Shown here: positions 25,694 to 33,885 of the stretch, in pieces | Numbering within the stretch: the first letter of the stretch is position 1 | Layout of the letters: each line of letters opens with the position of its first letter | Source of the DNA: Sphingomonas changbaiensis NBRC 104936 | Lineage (GTDB): Bacteria; Pseudomonadota; Alphaproteobacteria; Sphingomonadales; Sphingomonadaceae | Length of the DNA: 64,000 nucleotides | Assembly (NCBI RefSeq): GCF_000974765.1 | Contig: NZ_BBWU01000035.1 | Span: 1 to 64,000 of the forward strand | Reading direction: 5' to 3' | The notes under the pieces: generated by a model | What the model was told of the DNA's origin: nothing | Databases searched by the model: none | Seen by the model: the letters and a program-made list of their open reading frames with translations, nothing else | Made by a program: the position numbers and the translations under genes

Positions 25694-27073
25694 ATGAGGC
25701 CTAGAGCACAGCTTCTGATCCGCGCGCTGTTCGCGCTGCTGGTCTCGTTCGCGGTGCTCGTCCGCCCGGTCGCCGCGCAATCGGTGCTGCGCGATGCCGA
25801 AACCGAAGCCTGGCTGCAGGATATTTCGCGGCCGCTGGTGATCGCGGCCGGCCTCGATCCGAAGAACGTCCAGATCGTGCTGCTGCTCGACAAGAGCATC
25901 AACGCGTTCGTGGCCGGCGGCCAGATCGTCTACATCCACTCGGGCACGCTGACCGCGGCTGACAATACGGACATGGTCCAGGGCGTGATCGCGCACGAGA
26001 TCGGCCACATCACCGGCGGCCATATCGTTCGCCTTGCCGAAGGCGCGAAAGCGGCGACCGGCGTGATGCTGCTGTCGCTGCTCCTGGGCGCCGCGGCGAT
26101 CGCGGCCGGTGCGGGCGACGCCGGCGCGGGCGTGCTGATGGCCGGGCAGCAAGCGGCCATGGGCAAGTTCCTTGCCTTCACCCGCGTCCAGGAATCGAGC
26201 GCCGACGCCGCCGGCGCGTCGTTCCTCGACAAGGCCGGCATCAGCGGCAAGGGCATGATCGCGTTCTTCAAGAAGCTGCAGAACCAGTCGCTCCGCTACG
26301 GCTACAATCCGAAGGATTCCTACGATCAGACCCACCCGCTCGACCGCGAGCGCGTGACGACGCTGACCGATACGCTGGAAGCGTCCAAATCGTGGAACGC
26401 CAAGACCGATCCGGCGCTCGACGCGCGCTTCGCCCGGATCAAGGCGAAGCTCAACGGCTATGTCCTCGATCCGCCGCAGGTGATGCGGCAATATCCCGAG
26501 ACCGACCAGAGTGTCCCGGCGCATTATGCCCGGGCCTATGCCTGGCATCGCTCCGCCTATCCCGACCAGGCGCTGAAGGAAGCCGATGCGCTGCTCGCGA
26601 CGGCGCCGCACGATCCCTATTTCCTGGAGCTCAAGGGCCAGATCCTGCTTGAATCGGGCAAGCCCGCCGAGGCGCTGCCGGAGCTTCGCGAAGCCACCCA
26701 GCTGACCAACTTCAACCCGCTGATCACCTCCCTGTTCGGCCACGCGCTGATTGCGACCGAGGATCCGAAGAACTTCCCCGAGGCCGAGCGCGTGCTCAAA
26801 TCGGCGGTGGCCAAGGACAATCAGAACCCGTTCGCCTGGTACCAGCTTGGCGTCGTCTACGATCGCAAGGGCGATCAGGCGCGCGCTGCCTTGGCCAGCG
26901 CCGAACGCTACAATCTCGAAGGCAATCCGAAGCTGGCCTATGTGAACGCAAAAATGGCAATGGCCGGCATTCCGCGCGGCTCCCCCGATTGGGTACGCGC
27001 GCAGGACATCTACATGGTCTCCGAGCCCGAGATCAAAAAGAAGAAGAAAAACAAAGAGGAAAGCGATCAATGA
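25694..27073 (+). CDS. M48 family metalloprotease with TPR domain (BepA/YfgC-like)
   Basis: A 459-residue exported protease. After a signal peptide (to about residue 29, VRPVAAQ), the M48 domain has the zinc motif HEIGH at 101-105 and the third ligand in the ESSAD segment; a hydrophobic stretch (VMLLSLLLGAAAIAAGAG) lies between them. The C-terminal half (about 270-430) contains TPR-like helices, then a Lys-rich end (IKKKKKNKEE). BepA-type proteins act in the periplasm on outer-membrane protein assembly and LptD quality control. Its stop overlaps the ATG of a DsbA-like gene (ATGA), so a link with disulfide handling of substrates is plausible. Confidence 0.88.
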   Translation: MRPRAQLLIRALFALLVSFAVLVRPVAAQSVLRDAETEAWLQDISRPLVIAAGLDPKNVQIVLLLDKSINAFVAGGQIVYIHSGTLTAADNTDMVQGVIAHEIGHITGGHIVRLAEGAKAATGVMLLSLLLGAAAIAAGAGDAGAGVLMAGQQAAMGKFLAFTRVQESSADAAGASFLDKAGISGKGMIAFFKKLQNQSLRYGYNPKDSYDQTHPLDRERVTTLTDTLEASKSWNAKTDPALDARFARIKAKLNGYVLDPPQVMRQYPETDQSVPAHYARAYAWHRSAYPDQALKEADALLATAPHDPYFLELKGQILLESGKPAEALPELREATQLTNFNPLITSLFGHALIATEDPKNFPEAERVLKSAVAKDNQNPFAWYQLGVVYDRKGDQARAALASAERYNLEGNPKLAYVNAKMAMAGIPRGSPDWVRAQDIYMVSEPEIKKKKKNKEESDQ

Positions 27074-27774
27074 GGCGCTGGTTGCCCTATGCAGGCGTTG
27101 CGCTGCTCTCCGGCGTGGTGGCATCGCTCGGCACGGCGGCCGCGCTGCAAAGTCGCGACGGCGAGGGCGTGCGCGCCTATCTGCTCCAGAATCCCGAAGT
27201 GCTTCAGGAAGCGATGGACCGGCTGCGGCTGAAGCAGGTTGCCGCCCAGATCGAACCCTATCGCCGCCAGATCGAGACGCCCTTTGCCGGCGCATGGATC
27301 GGCGCGAAGGACGGCGACGTTACCCTGGTCCAGTTCTTCGACTATGCCTGCGGCTATTGCAAAGCCAGCCTGCCCGATGTGCAGCGGCTGGTGCGTGAGG
27401 ACCCGAAGGTGAAGGTCGTGTTCCGCGAGCTGCCGATCCTCAGTCGCGAGAGTGAGGTCGCCGCGCGCGCCAGTCTCGCCGCGGCCGAGCAGGGCCGTTT
27501 CGAGGTCTTCCACGATGCGATGTACGCCGCCGGCCGGCCGAGTCCGGAGACGATCGCCGCCGCCGCGCGCAAAGCTGGGCTGGACCAGACGAAGCTCCAG
27601 ACGGCCATGAACACGCCGCGCGCAGAGCAGGAACTTGGCAAAAATATCGAGCTCGCCCGCACCTTGGGATTTACCGGCACCCCCAGCTGGGTGGTCGGCA
27701 ACCAGGTGCTGAGCGGCGCCGTCGGCTACGACGCGCTGAAGAAAGCTGTCGAGGCGGCGCGCGCGACGTCATAG
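27070..27774 (+). CDS. DsbA-family thiol:disulfide oxidoreductase
   Basis: A 234-residue protein with an N-terminal signal anchor (LPYAGVALLSGVVASLGTAAAL). The DsbA/ScsC-like domain carries the active-site CGYC at Cys94-Cys97 within FFDYACGYCKAS, a helical insertion (about 130-185) and the cis-Pro loop FTGTPSWVV. It works in the periplasm as an oxidase or isomerase. The ATG at 27070 lies in the stop codon of the M48 protease gene, which sets the start and suggests co-translation. Confidence 0.9.
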   Translation: MRRWLPYAGVALLSGVVASLGTAAALQSRDGEGVRAYLLQNPEVLQEAMDRLRLKQVAAQIEPYRRQIETPFAGAWIGAKDGDVTLVQFFDYACGYCKASLPDVQRLVREDPKVKVVFRELPILSRESEVAARASLAAAEQGRFEVFHDAMYAAGRPSPETIAAAARKAGLDQTKLQTAMNTPRAEQELGKNIELARTLGFTGTPSWVVGNQVLSGAVGYDALKKAVEAARATS

Positions 27775-27793
27775 CTGACGCCAGCGCGGAAGG

Positions 27794-27816
27794 CGGGGTG
27801 GGCAAAGCCCACCCCG
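27794..27816. terminator. Hairpin between convergent genes
   Basis: CGGGGTGGGC-AAA-GCCCACCCCG is a perfect 10-bp hairpin in the 48-base gap between the DsbA-like gene and the convergent OmpA-family gene. The following sequence has only a weak T-run on either strand. Confidence 0.6.
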
Positions 27817-27822
27817 TTCGTC

Positions 27823-28722
27823 TCACAGGCCGTCAACGGCCTTGCTGACCAGGATATTGACCGCAACGCGGCGATTCTGCGCCTTGCCGTCGACGGTATC
27901 ATTGCTTGCCGCCGGGTCCGCTTCGGCCATCCCGGTGGGGGTCAGCATGCGATACGGTTTCCAGCCGCACGCCTGCTGAAGATAATTGACGACGCTGCCG
28001 GCGCGCTTTTCGCTCAGCCGCTGGTTGAACTCCTGGCTGCCGGTGGAATCGGTGTAACCGACGACAAGCAGCAGGGCGTTATCCATCCCCTGGGCTTGGG
28101 CCGCCGTGGCGCAAAGATCATTCTTCGCCTGGGCAGACAGCGCCGCCTTGCCAGTGTCGAAGTTCACGTTCGTCGTGCTTTTGACGTTGTACTGATCGAT
28201 GTCACCCATGCGGCCACGCAGCGCCTCTGTAGCCGCCGCATTCTGTGCGATCGCCGCACCTTGCTCACCGAAGCGCTGCTGGGTGCCGTTGCGGATCATC
28301 GACGCGGTCTTCAGGTCCTTGTTCTTGAGGTCGATCTCGCTCGCCACAAGCCGACCGCCGCCTTGCAATGTCTCGACGCTGACCGGCAGGCCGTTAAGCA
28401 GCGAATCCGCGGCAAGCTTGCTGCGGCTGAGACCCAGAAATCCCCCGCTGGCCTTGATCCGGGTCGCATCGTTGATCGCGATGACCGTGTTGGCGCCATT
28501 GGCGGTCGTGACTTGCACGCTGTTGCCGGTGCGCGCGGAGATGATGCCTTCGACGTCAGGTCCCTTGGTCATTTCCGCCGCTTCGGGCGGAGCGGAACCA
28601 TAGACGGTCACCGGGTCGGCGCCCGGCAGGTCCTGCGGTTGCTGAGCGAAGCTGACCGACGCGGGCCCGACAAGCGTGGCAAGCAGCAAGAGAGTTTTTG
28701 GGTTTTTGGAAAAGACATTCAT
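27823..28722 (-). CDS. OmpA-family peptidoglycan-binding protein
   Basis: A 299-residue exported protein. It has a signal peptide (to about residue 26, VSFAQ), an N-terminal domain of unknown fold with VEGIISARTGNSVQVTT (resembling a DUF5666 or OB-like module), a helical linker, and a C-terminal OmpA domain (about 185-299) with TNVNFDTGKAALSAQAK and GYTDSTGSQEFNQRLSEKRA. The latter binds diaminopimelate in peptidoglycan. There is no beta-barrel, so it is a periplasmic or membrane-linked wall-binding protein. AAGGAG precedes the ATG by 8 bases. The 205 bases upstream hold its promoter and no other gene. Confidence 0.87.
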   Translation of the reverse strand: MNVFSKNPKTLLLLATLVGPASVSFAQQPQDLPGADPVTVYGSAPPEAAEMTKGPDVEGIISARTGNSVQVTTANGANTVIAINDATRIKASGGFLGLSRSKLAADSLLNGLPVSVETLQGGGRLVASEIDLKNKDLKTASMIRNGTQQRFGEQGAAIAQNAAATEALRGRMGDIDQYNVKSTTNVNFDTGKAALSAQAKNDLCATAAQAQGMDNALLLVVGYTDSTGSQEFNQRLSEKRAGSVVNYLQQACGWKPYRMLTPTGMAEADPAASNDTVDGKAQNRRVAVNILVSKAVDGL

Positions 28723-28927
28723 TGCGCGACTCCTTCAAACTCGGCGTGCCGGGTCTGCGTGATCGCAGCTACTCGTCCGGCCGCGGCCTTTGATCACGCA
28801 TCCCGACCTTTCGCGCAGATGAACGCTCCCGGTGCGTCCATAACCGTCCGGTTAATTCGAGCGAATCGTGAGGCGAGCCGATGCAGACGCCCGCAAGCCA
28901 ACTGGCGTCGTTCTTTCGCGGATGCAG

Positions 28928-29590
28928 CTATCCGGTGGGTGCGCCTTTGAAGCCCTGCGCGATCACGTACCATTCCGACGATTCCTTGCGGCTCGCCGGG
29001 GGCTTGGCGTGCTTGACCGTCATGAAATGCTTTTTCAGCAGCGCGACCAGATCGTTGTCCGCACCTCCGGCCAGCACCTTGGCGATGAAGCTGCCGCCGG
29101 GCCGGAGCGTCTCGATCGCGAACCAGGCGGCGCTTTCGACCAGCGCCATCGTGCGCAGATGATCGGTCTGCGCGTGGCCGACCGTGTTCGCGGCCATGTC
29201 CGACATCACCAGGTCCGCGGGACCGCCCAGCGCGTCGCGCAGCCTGTCCGGCGCAGCGTCGTCGGTGAAATCCATCTGGAACAGGGTGACGCCCTCGATC
29301 GGATCGGTCGGCAGCAGGTCGATGCCGACGATCGCCGCATCGCGGTGCCGCTTCTTCGCGACCTGCGCCCAGCCGCCGGGCGCGACGCCCAGGTCGACGA
29401 TCCGCTTCGCGCCCTTCAGGATGCCGAACCGCTCGTCCAGTTCGATCAGCTTATAGGCCGCGCGCGAGCGATAGCCTTCCGCCTTCGCCCGCTTCACATA
29501 GGGGTCGTTCAGCTGCCGCTCGAGCCAGCGTGTCGACGCGGCGGTGCGGTTGCGCGCGGTCTTGACCCGCTGCCGTCCGGTGCCCCTCAT
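28928..29590 (-). CDS. rlmE: 23S rRNA 2'-O-methyltransferase RlmE (FtsJ/RrmJ)
   Basis: A 220-residue SAM-dependent methyltransferase that modifies U2552 of 23S rRNA late in 50S assembly. The catalytic K-D-K-E pattern is visible: Lys in RAAYKLIELDE, Asp in LVMSDMAANTVGH, Lys in GSFIAKVLAGG and Glu in SSEWYV. The SAM motif is VDLGVAPGGW. A positively charged N-terminus is typical. The ATG overlaps the TGA of ppx (ATGA), so the two form an operon. The heat-shock control known for E. coli rrmJ is not evident here. Confidence 0.94.
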   Translation of the reverse strand: MRGTGRQRVKTARNRTAASTRWLERQLNDPYVKRAKAEGYRSRAAYKLIELDERFGILKGAKRIVDLGVAPGGWAQVAKKRHRDAAIVGIDLLPTDPIEGVTLFQMDFTDDAAPDRLRDALGGPADLVMSDMAANTVGHAQTDHLRTMALVESAAWFAIETLRPGGSFIAKVLAGGADNDLVALLKKHFMTVKHAKPPASRKESSEWYVIAQGFKGAPTG

Positions 29591-30642
29591 TCGAAGCCGT
29601 CGCGCGCCATCAGCGTGCGCAATATGCCTTCGCGTATGCCGCGATCGGCGACGCCGAGCCGTTCGGCCGGAAAGATGTCGAGGATCGATTCAAGGATCGC
29701 GCAGCCGGCGACGACCAGGTCGGCCCGTTCCTGCCCGATGCACGGCAGCTCGACCCGCTCCGCGTGCGACATGCCCGAGAGCATCTGGCTGACGCCGCGC
29801 ATCGAATCGGCCGGCACGATCAGCCCGTCGACGGCGCTGCGGTCATAGCTCGGCAGCCCGAGATGAACGCTGGCGAGCGTCGTGACCGTGCCGCTGGTGC
29901 CGAGCAGCCGCAGATGCTCGCGCGCGCTCTGCGGCAGCCGCGCGGCAAAGGCGGCGAAGCTGTCGGAGACCCGTGCGCGCATGCGCCGGTAGATGTCCAG
30001 CCGCCCCTCCAGGGTCGAGACGTCGCCCGGTTCCACCTCGGTCAGCGAGACGACGCCCCAGGGCGCGCTGTACCAATCGAGCGTGCGCGGCAGCCGGCCA
30101 CGCGTGTCCACCAGCACCAGCTCGGTCGATCCGCCGCCGATATCGAAGATCAGGGCCGGACCGTCACCTTCCTCGAGCAGCACATGGCAGCCCATCACCG
30201 CCAGCCGCGCTTCCTCCTCGGCCGGGATGATGTCGATCATGATCCCGGTCTCGCGTTGCACCCGCTCGACGAAGGCGGCGCCGTTGGCGGCGCGGCGGCA
30301 CGCCTCGGTCGCCACGGACCGGCAGATATGAACGTGGCGGCGGCGCAGCTTGTCGGCGCAGATGCGGAGCGCGGAGACCGCCCGGTCCATCGCAGCGTCG
30401 CTCAAGCGCCCGGTCGCGGCCAGTCCTTCGCCGAGCCGCACGATTCGCGAAAAGGCATCGACGATCACGAAGCCGTTCGAGGACGGCCGCGCGATCAGCA
30501 GCCTGCAATTATTGGTGCCAAGGTCGAGCGCGCCATAGGTACGACGCTGCGGCGTCGAGGCCGGAGCATAGGGGGCCGTCCGCGCCCGGGACATATCGGG
30601 CTGCAGCGGCAGGGGCGAAACATCCGCCATTGCTGCCGTCAC
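29587..30642 (-). CDS. Ppx/GppA family exopolyphosphatase
   Basis: A 351-residue actin-fold phosphatase. It shows the phosphate-1 motif ALDLGTNNCRLLI, the central FDIGGGSTELVLVD, and LGTSGTVTTLA. It is shorter than full-length Ppx and lacks the HD domain, so it corresponds to the short form that hydrolyses polyphosphate or pppGpp. The N-terminus may be GTG at 30642 (GGAG 10 bases upstream) or ATG at 30630. It is followed by rlmE with a 4-base overlap. Confidence 0.9.
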   Translation of the reverse strand: MTAAMADVSPLPLQPDMSRARTAPYAPASTPQRRTYGALDLGTNNCRLLIARPSSNGFVIVDAFSRIVRLGEGLAATGRLSDAAMDRAVSALRICADKLRRRHVHICRSVATEACRRAANGAAFVERVQRETGIMIDIIPAEEEARLAVMGCHVLLEEGDGPALIFDIGGGSTELVLVDTRGRLPRTLDWYSAPWGVVSLTEVEPGDVSTLEGRLDIYRRMRARVSDSFAAFAARLPQSAREHLRLLGTSGTVTTLASVHLGLPSYDRSAVDGLIVPADSMRGVSQMLSGMSHAERVELPCIGQERADLVVAGCAILESILDIFPAERLGVADRGIREGILRTLMARDGFE

Positions 30643-30719
30643 TCTATCATTCTCCGGACGGATGATACCGCCGGTACTTGAGGACGCTTCTACATGGCCA
30701 GGGGCCGGCGGGCAAGCGA

Positions 30720-30739
30720 CTGTGGCGGATTTGCCACAG
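30720..30739. promoter_or_regulatory. Palindrome upstream of small porin
   Basis: CTGTGGC-6-GCCACAG is a perfect 7-bp inverted repeat, 136 bases before the porin ATG and inside the divergent ppx/porin promoter region. It could be an operator or cruciform; the binding factor is unknown. Confidence 0.35.
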
Positions 30740-30874
30740 CCCGGCTTGTTGTCTGACGTTCATGTTTCGTTGTCGCAGGTTCAGCCGTTCAGGCCCATCT
30801 GGCGGCTCTCGTTCCGGCACCCCCTTCGCGCCGGACGGGACGAAACCAGAAGATGTACGAGTGGAGTGAACAAC

Positions 30875-31453
30875 ATGAAGAAGATTCTGATCGCGGCCCT
30901 GTTCGGCGCTGCTGCGGCGACGCCGGCCCTGGCACAGAACGCGGCCCCCTTCACCGGCTTCCGCGTGGAAGGCCTGGCCGGGTACGATCACCTAAAGGGC
31001 AATGGCGGCGGACGTGACGGCGTCGCCTATGGCGTCGGCGCCGGCTACGATTTCCAGCTCGGCGGCATGGTCGCCGGCGTGGAAGGTGAGTGGATGGATT
31101 CCAACACCGACGGCTGCAAAAACAGCTTCATCACCGCGACCGACACCGTCTGCGCGACCGCCAAGCGCGATCTTTACGTAGGCGGCCGGGTCGGCGCGGC
31201 GGTGACGCCGAGCACGCTGATTTATGCCAAGGCCGGCTACACCAATGCGCGCGTCGGCGTGAACTACACCGATCCGGCCACCCCGGCGAACAACTTCTCG
31301 ACCCGGAATAACCTGGACGGCGTGCGCGTCGGTGCAGGCATCGAGCAGAAGCTTGGCACCAACCTCTATGCCAAGGCCGAGTATCGTTATTCGAACTACG
31401 AGGCCGGCGTTTCGCGCCACCAGGTGCTGGGCGGGGTCGGTATCCGCTTCTAA
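30875..31453 (+). CDS. Small outer-membrane beta-barrel protein
   Basis: A 192-residue protein with signal peptide KKILIAALFGAAAATPALA and an eight-stranded Gly/aromatic-rich barrel of the OmpX/OprF-N type: repeated alternating strands such as FRVEGLAGYDHL, DGVAYGVGAGYDF and LYAKAEYRYSNYEAG, ending in the C-terminal Phe signature GVGIRF needed for BAM insertion. Two Cys (in DGCKNSF and TVCATAK) could form a loop disulfide. The role is likely structural or adhesive; function unknown. It has its own promoter and a strong terminator. Confidence 0.88.
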   Translation: MKKILIAALFGAAAATPALAQNAAPFTGFRVEGLAGYDHLKGNGGGRDGVAYGVGAGYDFQLGGMVAGVEGEWMDSNTDGCKNSFITATDTVCATAKRDLYVGGRVGAAVTPSTLIYAKAGYTNARVGVNYTDPATPANNFSTRNNLDGVRVGAGIEQKLGTNLYAKAEYRYSNYEAGVSRHQVLGGVGIRF

Positions 31454-31488
31454 GCCTGCGCTCTCCTAAGAGAGGGCTGTGGAAAACA

Positions 31489-31521
31489 GGGGTCGGGGCG
31501 CTTGCTCCGGCCCCTTTTTTT
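31489..31521 (+). terminator. Rho-independent terminator
   Basis: A GC-rich 11-bp hairpin (31489-31499 with 31504-31514, allowing two G-U pairs) is followed directly by seven T. It ends the porin gene. A second, smaller hairpin (GGGGCG/CGCCCC at 31543-31558) lies in the dnaN leader. Confidence 0.85.
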
Positions 31522-31598
31522 GTCCAGTAAATCCGGTGAACCGGGGCGCTTTCGCCCCTCTCAACAGGCTTTGAGGGCGCATCCGCCCGGGGGGACCC

Positions 31599-32711
31599 AT
31601 GAAGGCGACGATCGAACGGGCAACGCTGCTGCGAAGCCTGGCCCATGTCCAGTCGGTGGTCGAGCGGCGCAACACGATCCCGATCCTGTCAAACGTGCTG
31701 ATCGACGCATCGGCCGAAGGTGGCATCCGCCTGATGGCGACCGACCTCGACCTGCAGATCGTCGAGACGATCGAGGCCGCGGTCGACCAGCCAGGCGCGA
31801 CCACCGTTTCCGCGCACACGCTGTTCGACATCGTCCGAAAGCTGCCCGAAGGCAGCCAGGTCCAGCTCTCGGCCGCCGAGGGCAAGATGGCGATCAACGC
31901 GGGCCGCGCGCGCTTCAGCCTGCAGACGCTGCCGCGCGATGATTTCCCGATCATCGCCGAGGGCGAGCTGCCGACGAAGTTCGAGCTGCCCGCCGCGACG
32001 CTGCGCCAGATCATCGACAAGACGCGTTTCGCGATCTCGACCGAGGAAACGCGTTACTATCTGAACGGCATTTTCTTCCACGTCTCCGATGACGCGCAGC
32101 CGGTGCTGAAGGCGGCGGCGACCGACGGCCACCGTCTCGCCCGCGTCACGGTGCAGCGCCCTGAAGGCGCGGAAGGCATGCCCGACGTGATCGTGCCGCG
32201 CAAATGCGTGGCGGAGCTGCGCAAGTTGCTGGAGGAAGTCGACGGCACCGTGTCCGTTTCGCTGTCGGGCACCAAAGTGCGTTTCGATCTCGGCGCGGCG
32301 ATCCTGACGTCTAAGCTGATCGACGGCACTTTCCCCGACTATAGCCGCGTAATTCCGACGGGGAACGACAAGCTGCTGAAGCTCGACCCCAAGAGCTTCA
32401 TGGAAGGGGTTGACCGCGTCTCGACGATCGCCAGTGAAAAGACCCGGGCGGTTAAGATGGCGCTCGACCGCGACAAGATCACGCTGTCGGTCACCAGCCC
32501 GGAAAACGGCACCGCTTCCGAGGAAGTGCCTGGCCACTATGCCGCCCAGGCGTTCGAGATCGGCTTCAACGCGCGTTACCTAATGGACATCCTCCACCAG
32601 ATCGACGGCGACCTGGTCGAAGTCCACCTCGCCGACGCCGCCGCGCCGACCCTGATCCGCGAGAATGACAATGCGCCCGCCCTCTATGTGCTGATGCCGA
32701 TGCGGGTGTGA
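31599..32711 (+). CDS. dnaN: DNA polymerase III beta sliding clamp
   Basis: A 370-residue clamp with three repeated domains (about 1-120, 128-250, 253-370). It includes VVERRNTIPILSNVLI at the start, SSTE-like ISTEETRYYLNGI in the second domain and the conserved C-terminal MPMRV that lines the peptide-binding cleft. It rings DNA and tethers DNA polymerase III and other partners. Neither dnaA nor gyrB is adjacent, and recF lies 11 kb away, so the classical dnaA-dnaN-recF order is broken. Confidence 0.97.
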   Translation: MKATIERATLLRSLAHVQSVVERRNTIPILSNVLIDASAEGGIRLMATDLDLQIVETIEAAVDQPGATTVSAHTLFDIVRKLPEGSQVQLSAAEGKMAINAGRARFSLQTLPRDDFPIIAEGELPTKFELPAATLRQIIDKTRFAISTEETRYYLNGIFFHVSDDAQPVLKAAATDGHRLARVTVQRPEGAEGMPDVIVPRKCVAELRKLLEEVDGTVSVSLSGTKVRFDLGAAILTSKLIDGTFPDYSRVIPTGNDKLLKLDPKSFMEGVDRVSTIASEKTRAVKMALDRDKITLSVTSPENGTASEEVPGHYAAQAFEIGFNARYLMDILHQIDGDLVEVHLADAAAPTLIRENDNAPALYVLMPMRV

Positions 32712-32737
32712 GCGGCTGTAAGCTGAAGGTTGACAGT

Positions 32738-32756
32738 TGTAAGCCGATAACTTACA
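32738..32756. promoter_or_regulatory. Candidate HigA operator
   Basis: TGTAAG-7-CTTACA is an inverted repeat that ends 1 base before the higB ATG. A half-site (CTGTAAGC) repeats about 20 bases upstream and TTGACA lies between them at 32730-32735. This matches autoregulation by a HigA-type antitoxin. Confidence 0.5.
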
Positions 32757-32757
32757 T

Positions 32758-33033
32758 ATGATCCGCTCGTTTCGCAGCAAGGCGCTGAAGTTGTTCGCGG
32801 AGACCGGAAACCCTTCGAAGCTGCCGGTGCAAAATCCGGCACGGGTTCGCCTCATTCTGGCGGCGCTTGAGTCGGCATCGGAGCCTGAGCGGATGAACTT
32901 GCCAGGTTTGCGGTTTCACGGATTGCATGGAAATCCGAAGCGGTACGCCGTGGACGCGAGCGGAAACTACCGTGTCACGTTCGGTTTTGACGGCAAGGAC
33001 GCTGTGCAAGTCGACATCGAGGATTATCATTGA
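32758..33033 (+). CDS. higB: HigB-type (RelE family) toxin
   Basis: A 91-residue toxin. The N-terminus MIRSFRSKALKLFAETG and the C-terminal YRVTFGFDGKDAVQVDIEDYH are the HigB signature (ribosome-dependent mRNA interferase, RelE fold). It cleaves mRNA when the antitoxin is lost. Its TGA shares one base with the higA ATG. Toxin-first order is typical for higBA. A candidate operator overlaps the promoter. Confidence 0.93.
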   Translation: MIRSFRSKALKLFAETGNPSKLPVQNPARVRLILAALESASEPERMNLPGLRFHGLHGNPKRYAVDASGNYRVTFGFDGKDAVQVDIEDYH

Positions 33034-33335
33034 TGACTCTCCTACGAGGGCTACCGCCAACGCATCCCGGCGAACTGCTGCGGGAAGTGGTCCTGCCGGC
33101 TATCGGCAAGCCGAAGACGGAGATTGCGCGCGCTTTGGGCGTGTCGCGGCATACGCTTTACGAGCTGTTGGGCGAGCGGCAGCCGGTGACTCCGCAGATG
33201 GCGCTTCGCGTGGGAAAGCTTTGCGGAAACGGGGCGGAGTTTTGGCTGCGGATGCAGGCCAACTATGATCTGGCGGTCACTGCACCGGCGATGGCCGAAG
33301 AGTTGGAGCGGATTCCGACGTTGGAGGCGGCTTAG
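33033..33335 (+). CDS. higA: HigA-type antitoxin (XRE family)
   Basis: A 100-residue antitoxin with an XRE/HTH domain (about 5-60): HPGELLREVVLPAIG, KTEIARALGVSRHTLYELL and PVTPQMALRVGKLCGNGAEFWLRMQ. It neutralises HigB and represses the operon. The start is the ATG at 33033, not the TTG three bases earlier, because it forms the TGATG overlap. The homologue of the HigA zinc/protease-cleavage tail cannot be told from the sequence. Confidence 0.93.
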   Translation: MTLLRGLPPTHPGELLREVVLPAIGKPKTEIARALGVSRHTLYELLGERQPVTPQMALRVGKLCGNGAEFWLRMQANYDLAVTAPAMAEELERIPTLEAA

Positions 33336-33448
33336 CCGGCGCCTGCTACGTCGGTGATCGGCCTGTTACGGACATTAGCGCCTTACTCACCTGTTGGCGG
33401 CGCACGTCCGGTACAGCTGGACACGAATAGAAGCCCGTGGAGAAGTAA

Positions 33449-33742
33449 ATGATGCGTCCATGGCCAGTCGTGGCCTTAGCGCTAGTTGCGTGCGGCAATG
33501 GGCAAGCAGACCGCCCGCCCGCGACCGAGGTGATTGTACAGCAGTTCATGGCGAGCCCGCAGCCGCCGGCTCCGACGGCGGAACTTGCCGCGCAGCTCAA
33601 GTTTCTGGACGAGTGCACAGTCAAGCTCATTCGCGAGAGCGACATAACCTATGACACTCCGCAGGACGCCATCACCCAAAAGATTCTCGGGTTTATGAAT
33701 CAATGTTCGGATGAAAACGACCGGCGTCTCAAGAGCAAATAA
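33449..33742 (+). CDS. Small predicted lipoprotein
   Basis: A 97-residue protein. The N-terminus ends in a lipobox (LVAC, Cys15), so it should be lipidated and exported. The mature part is mostly helical (LAAQLKFLDECTVKLIRE) with two more cysteines that may form a disulfide. No family is recognised. GGAGAAG lies 5 bases before the ATG. It stands alone between higBA and glnA. Confidence 0.6.
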   Translation: MMRPWPVVALALVACGNGQADRPPATEVIVQQFMASPQPPAPTAELAAQLKFLDECTVKLIRESDITYDTPQDAITQKILGFMNQCSDENDRRLKSK

Positions 33743-33770
33743 CCAACCATTTGACGTTGAGTCTCCAAAG

Positions 33771-33801
33771 CAAAACGGCGCGGGAGTAAATCCCGCGCCG
33801 T
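33771..33801 (-). terminator. Rho-independent terminator of glnA
   Basis: A perfect 11-bp stem (33775-33785 with 33791-33801) around a 5-base loop; on the minus strand it is followed by TTTTGCTTT. Confidence 0.85.
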
Positions 33802-33885
33802 CGGTCCTCGCTTTGGCGAGGCCGGCCGACAGCAGCTGCGCGGGCAACGCTTCGCTCGCCCGCACCAGCTGGCGGCACGCCAGCC

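Noticed and set aside
32730-32758. TTGACA-17-TACATA as the higB promoter
   Set aside because: The -10 would overlap the higB ATG, giving a start site inside the gene; kept only as context for the operator.
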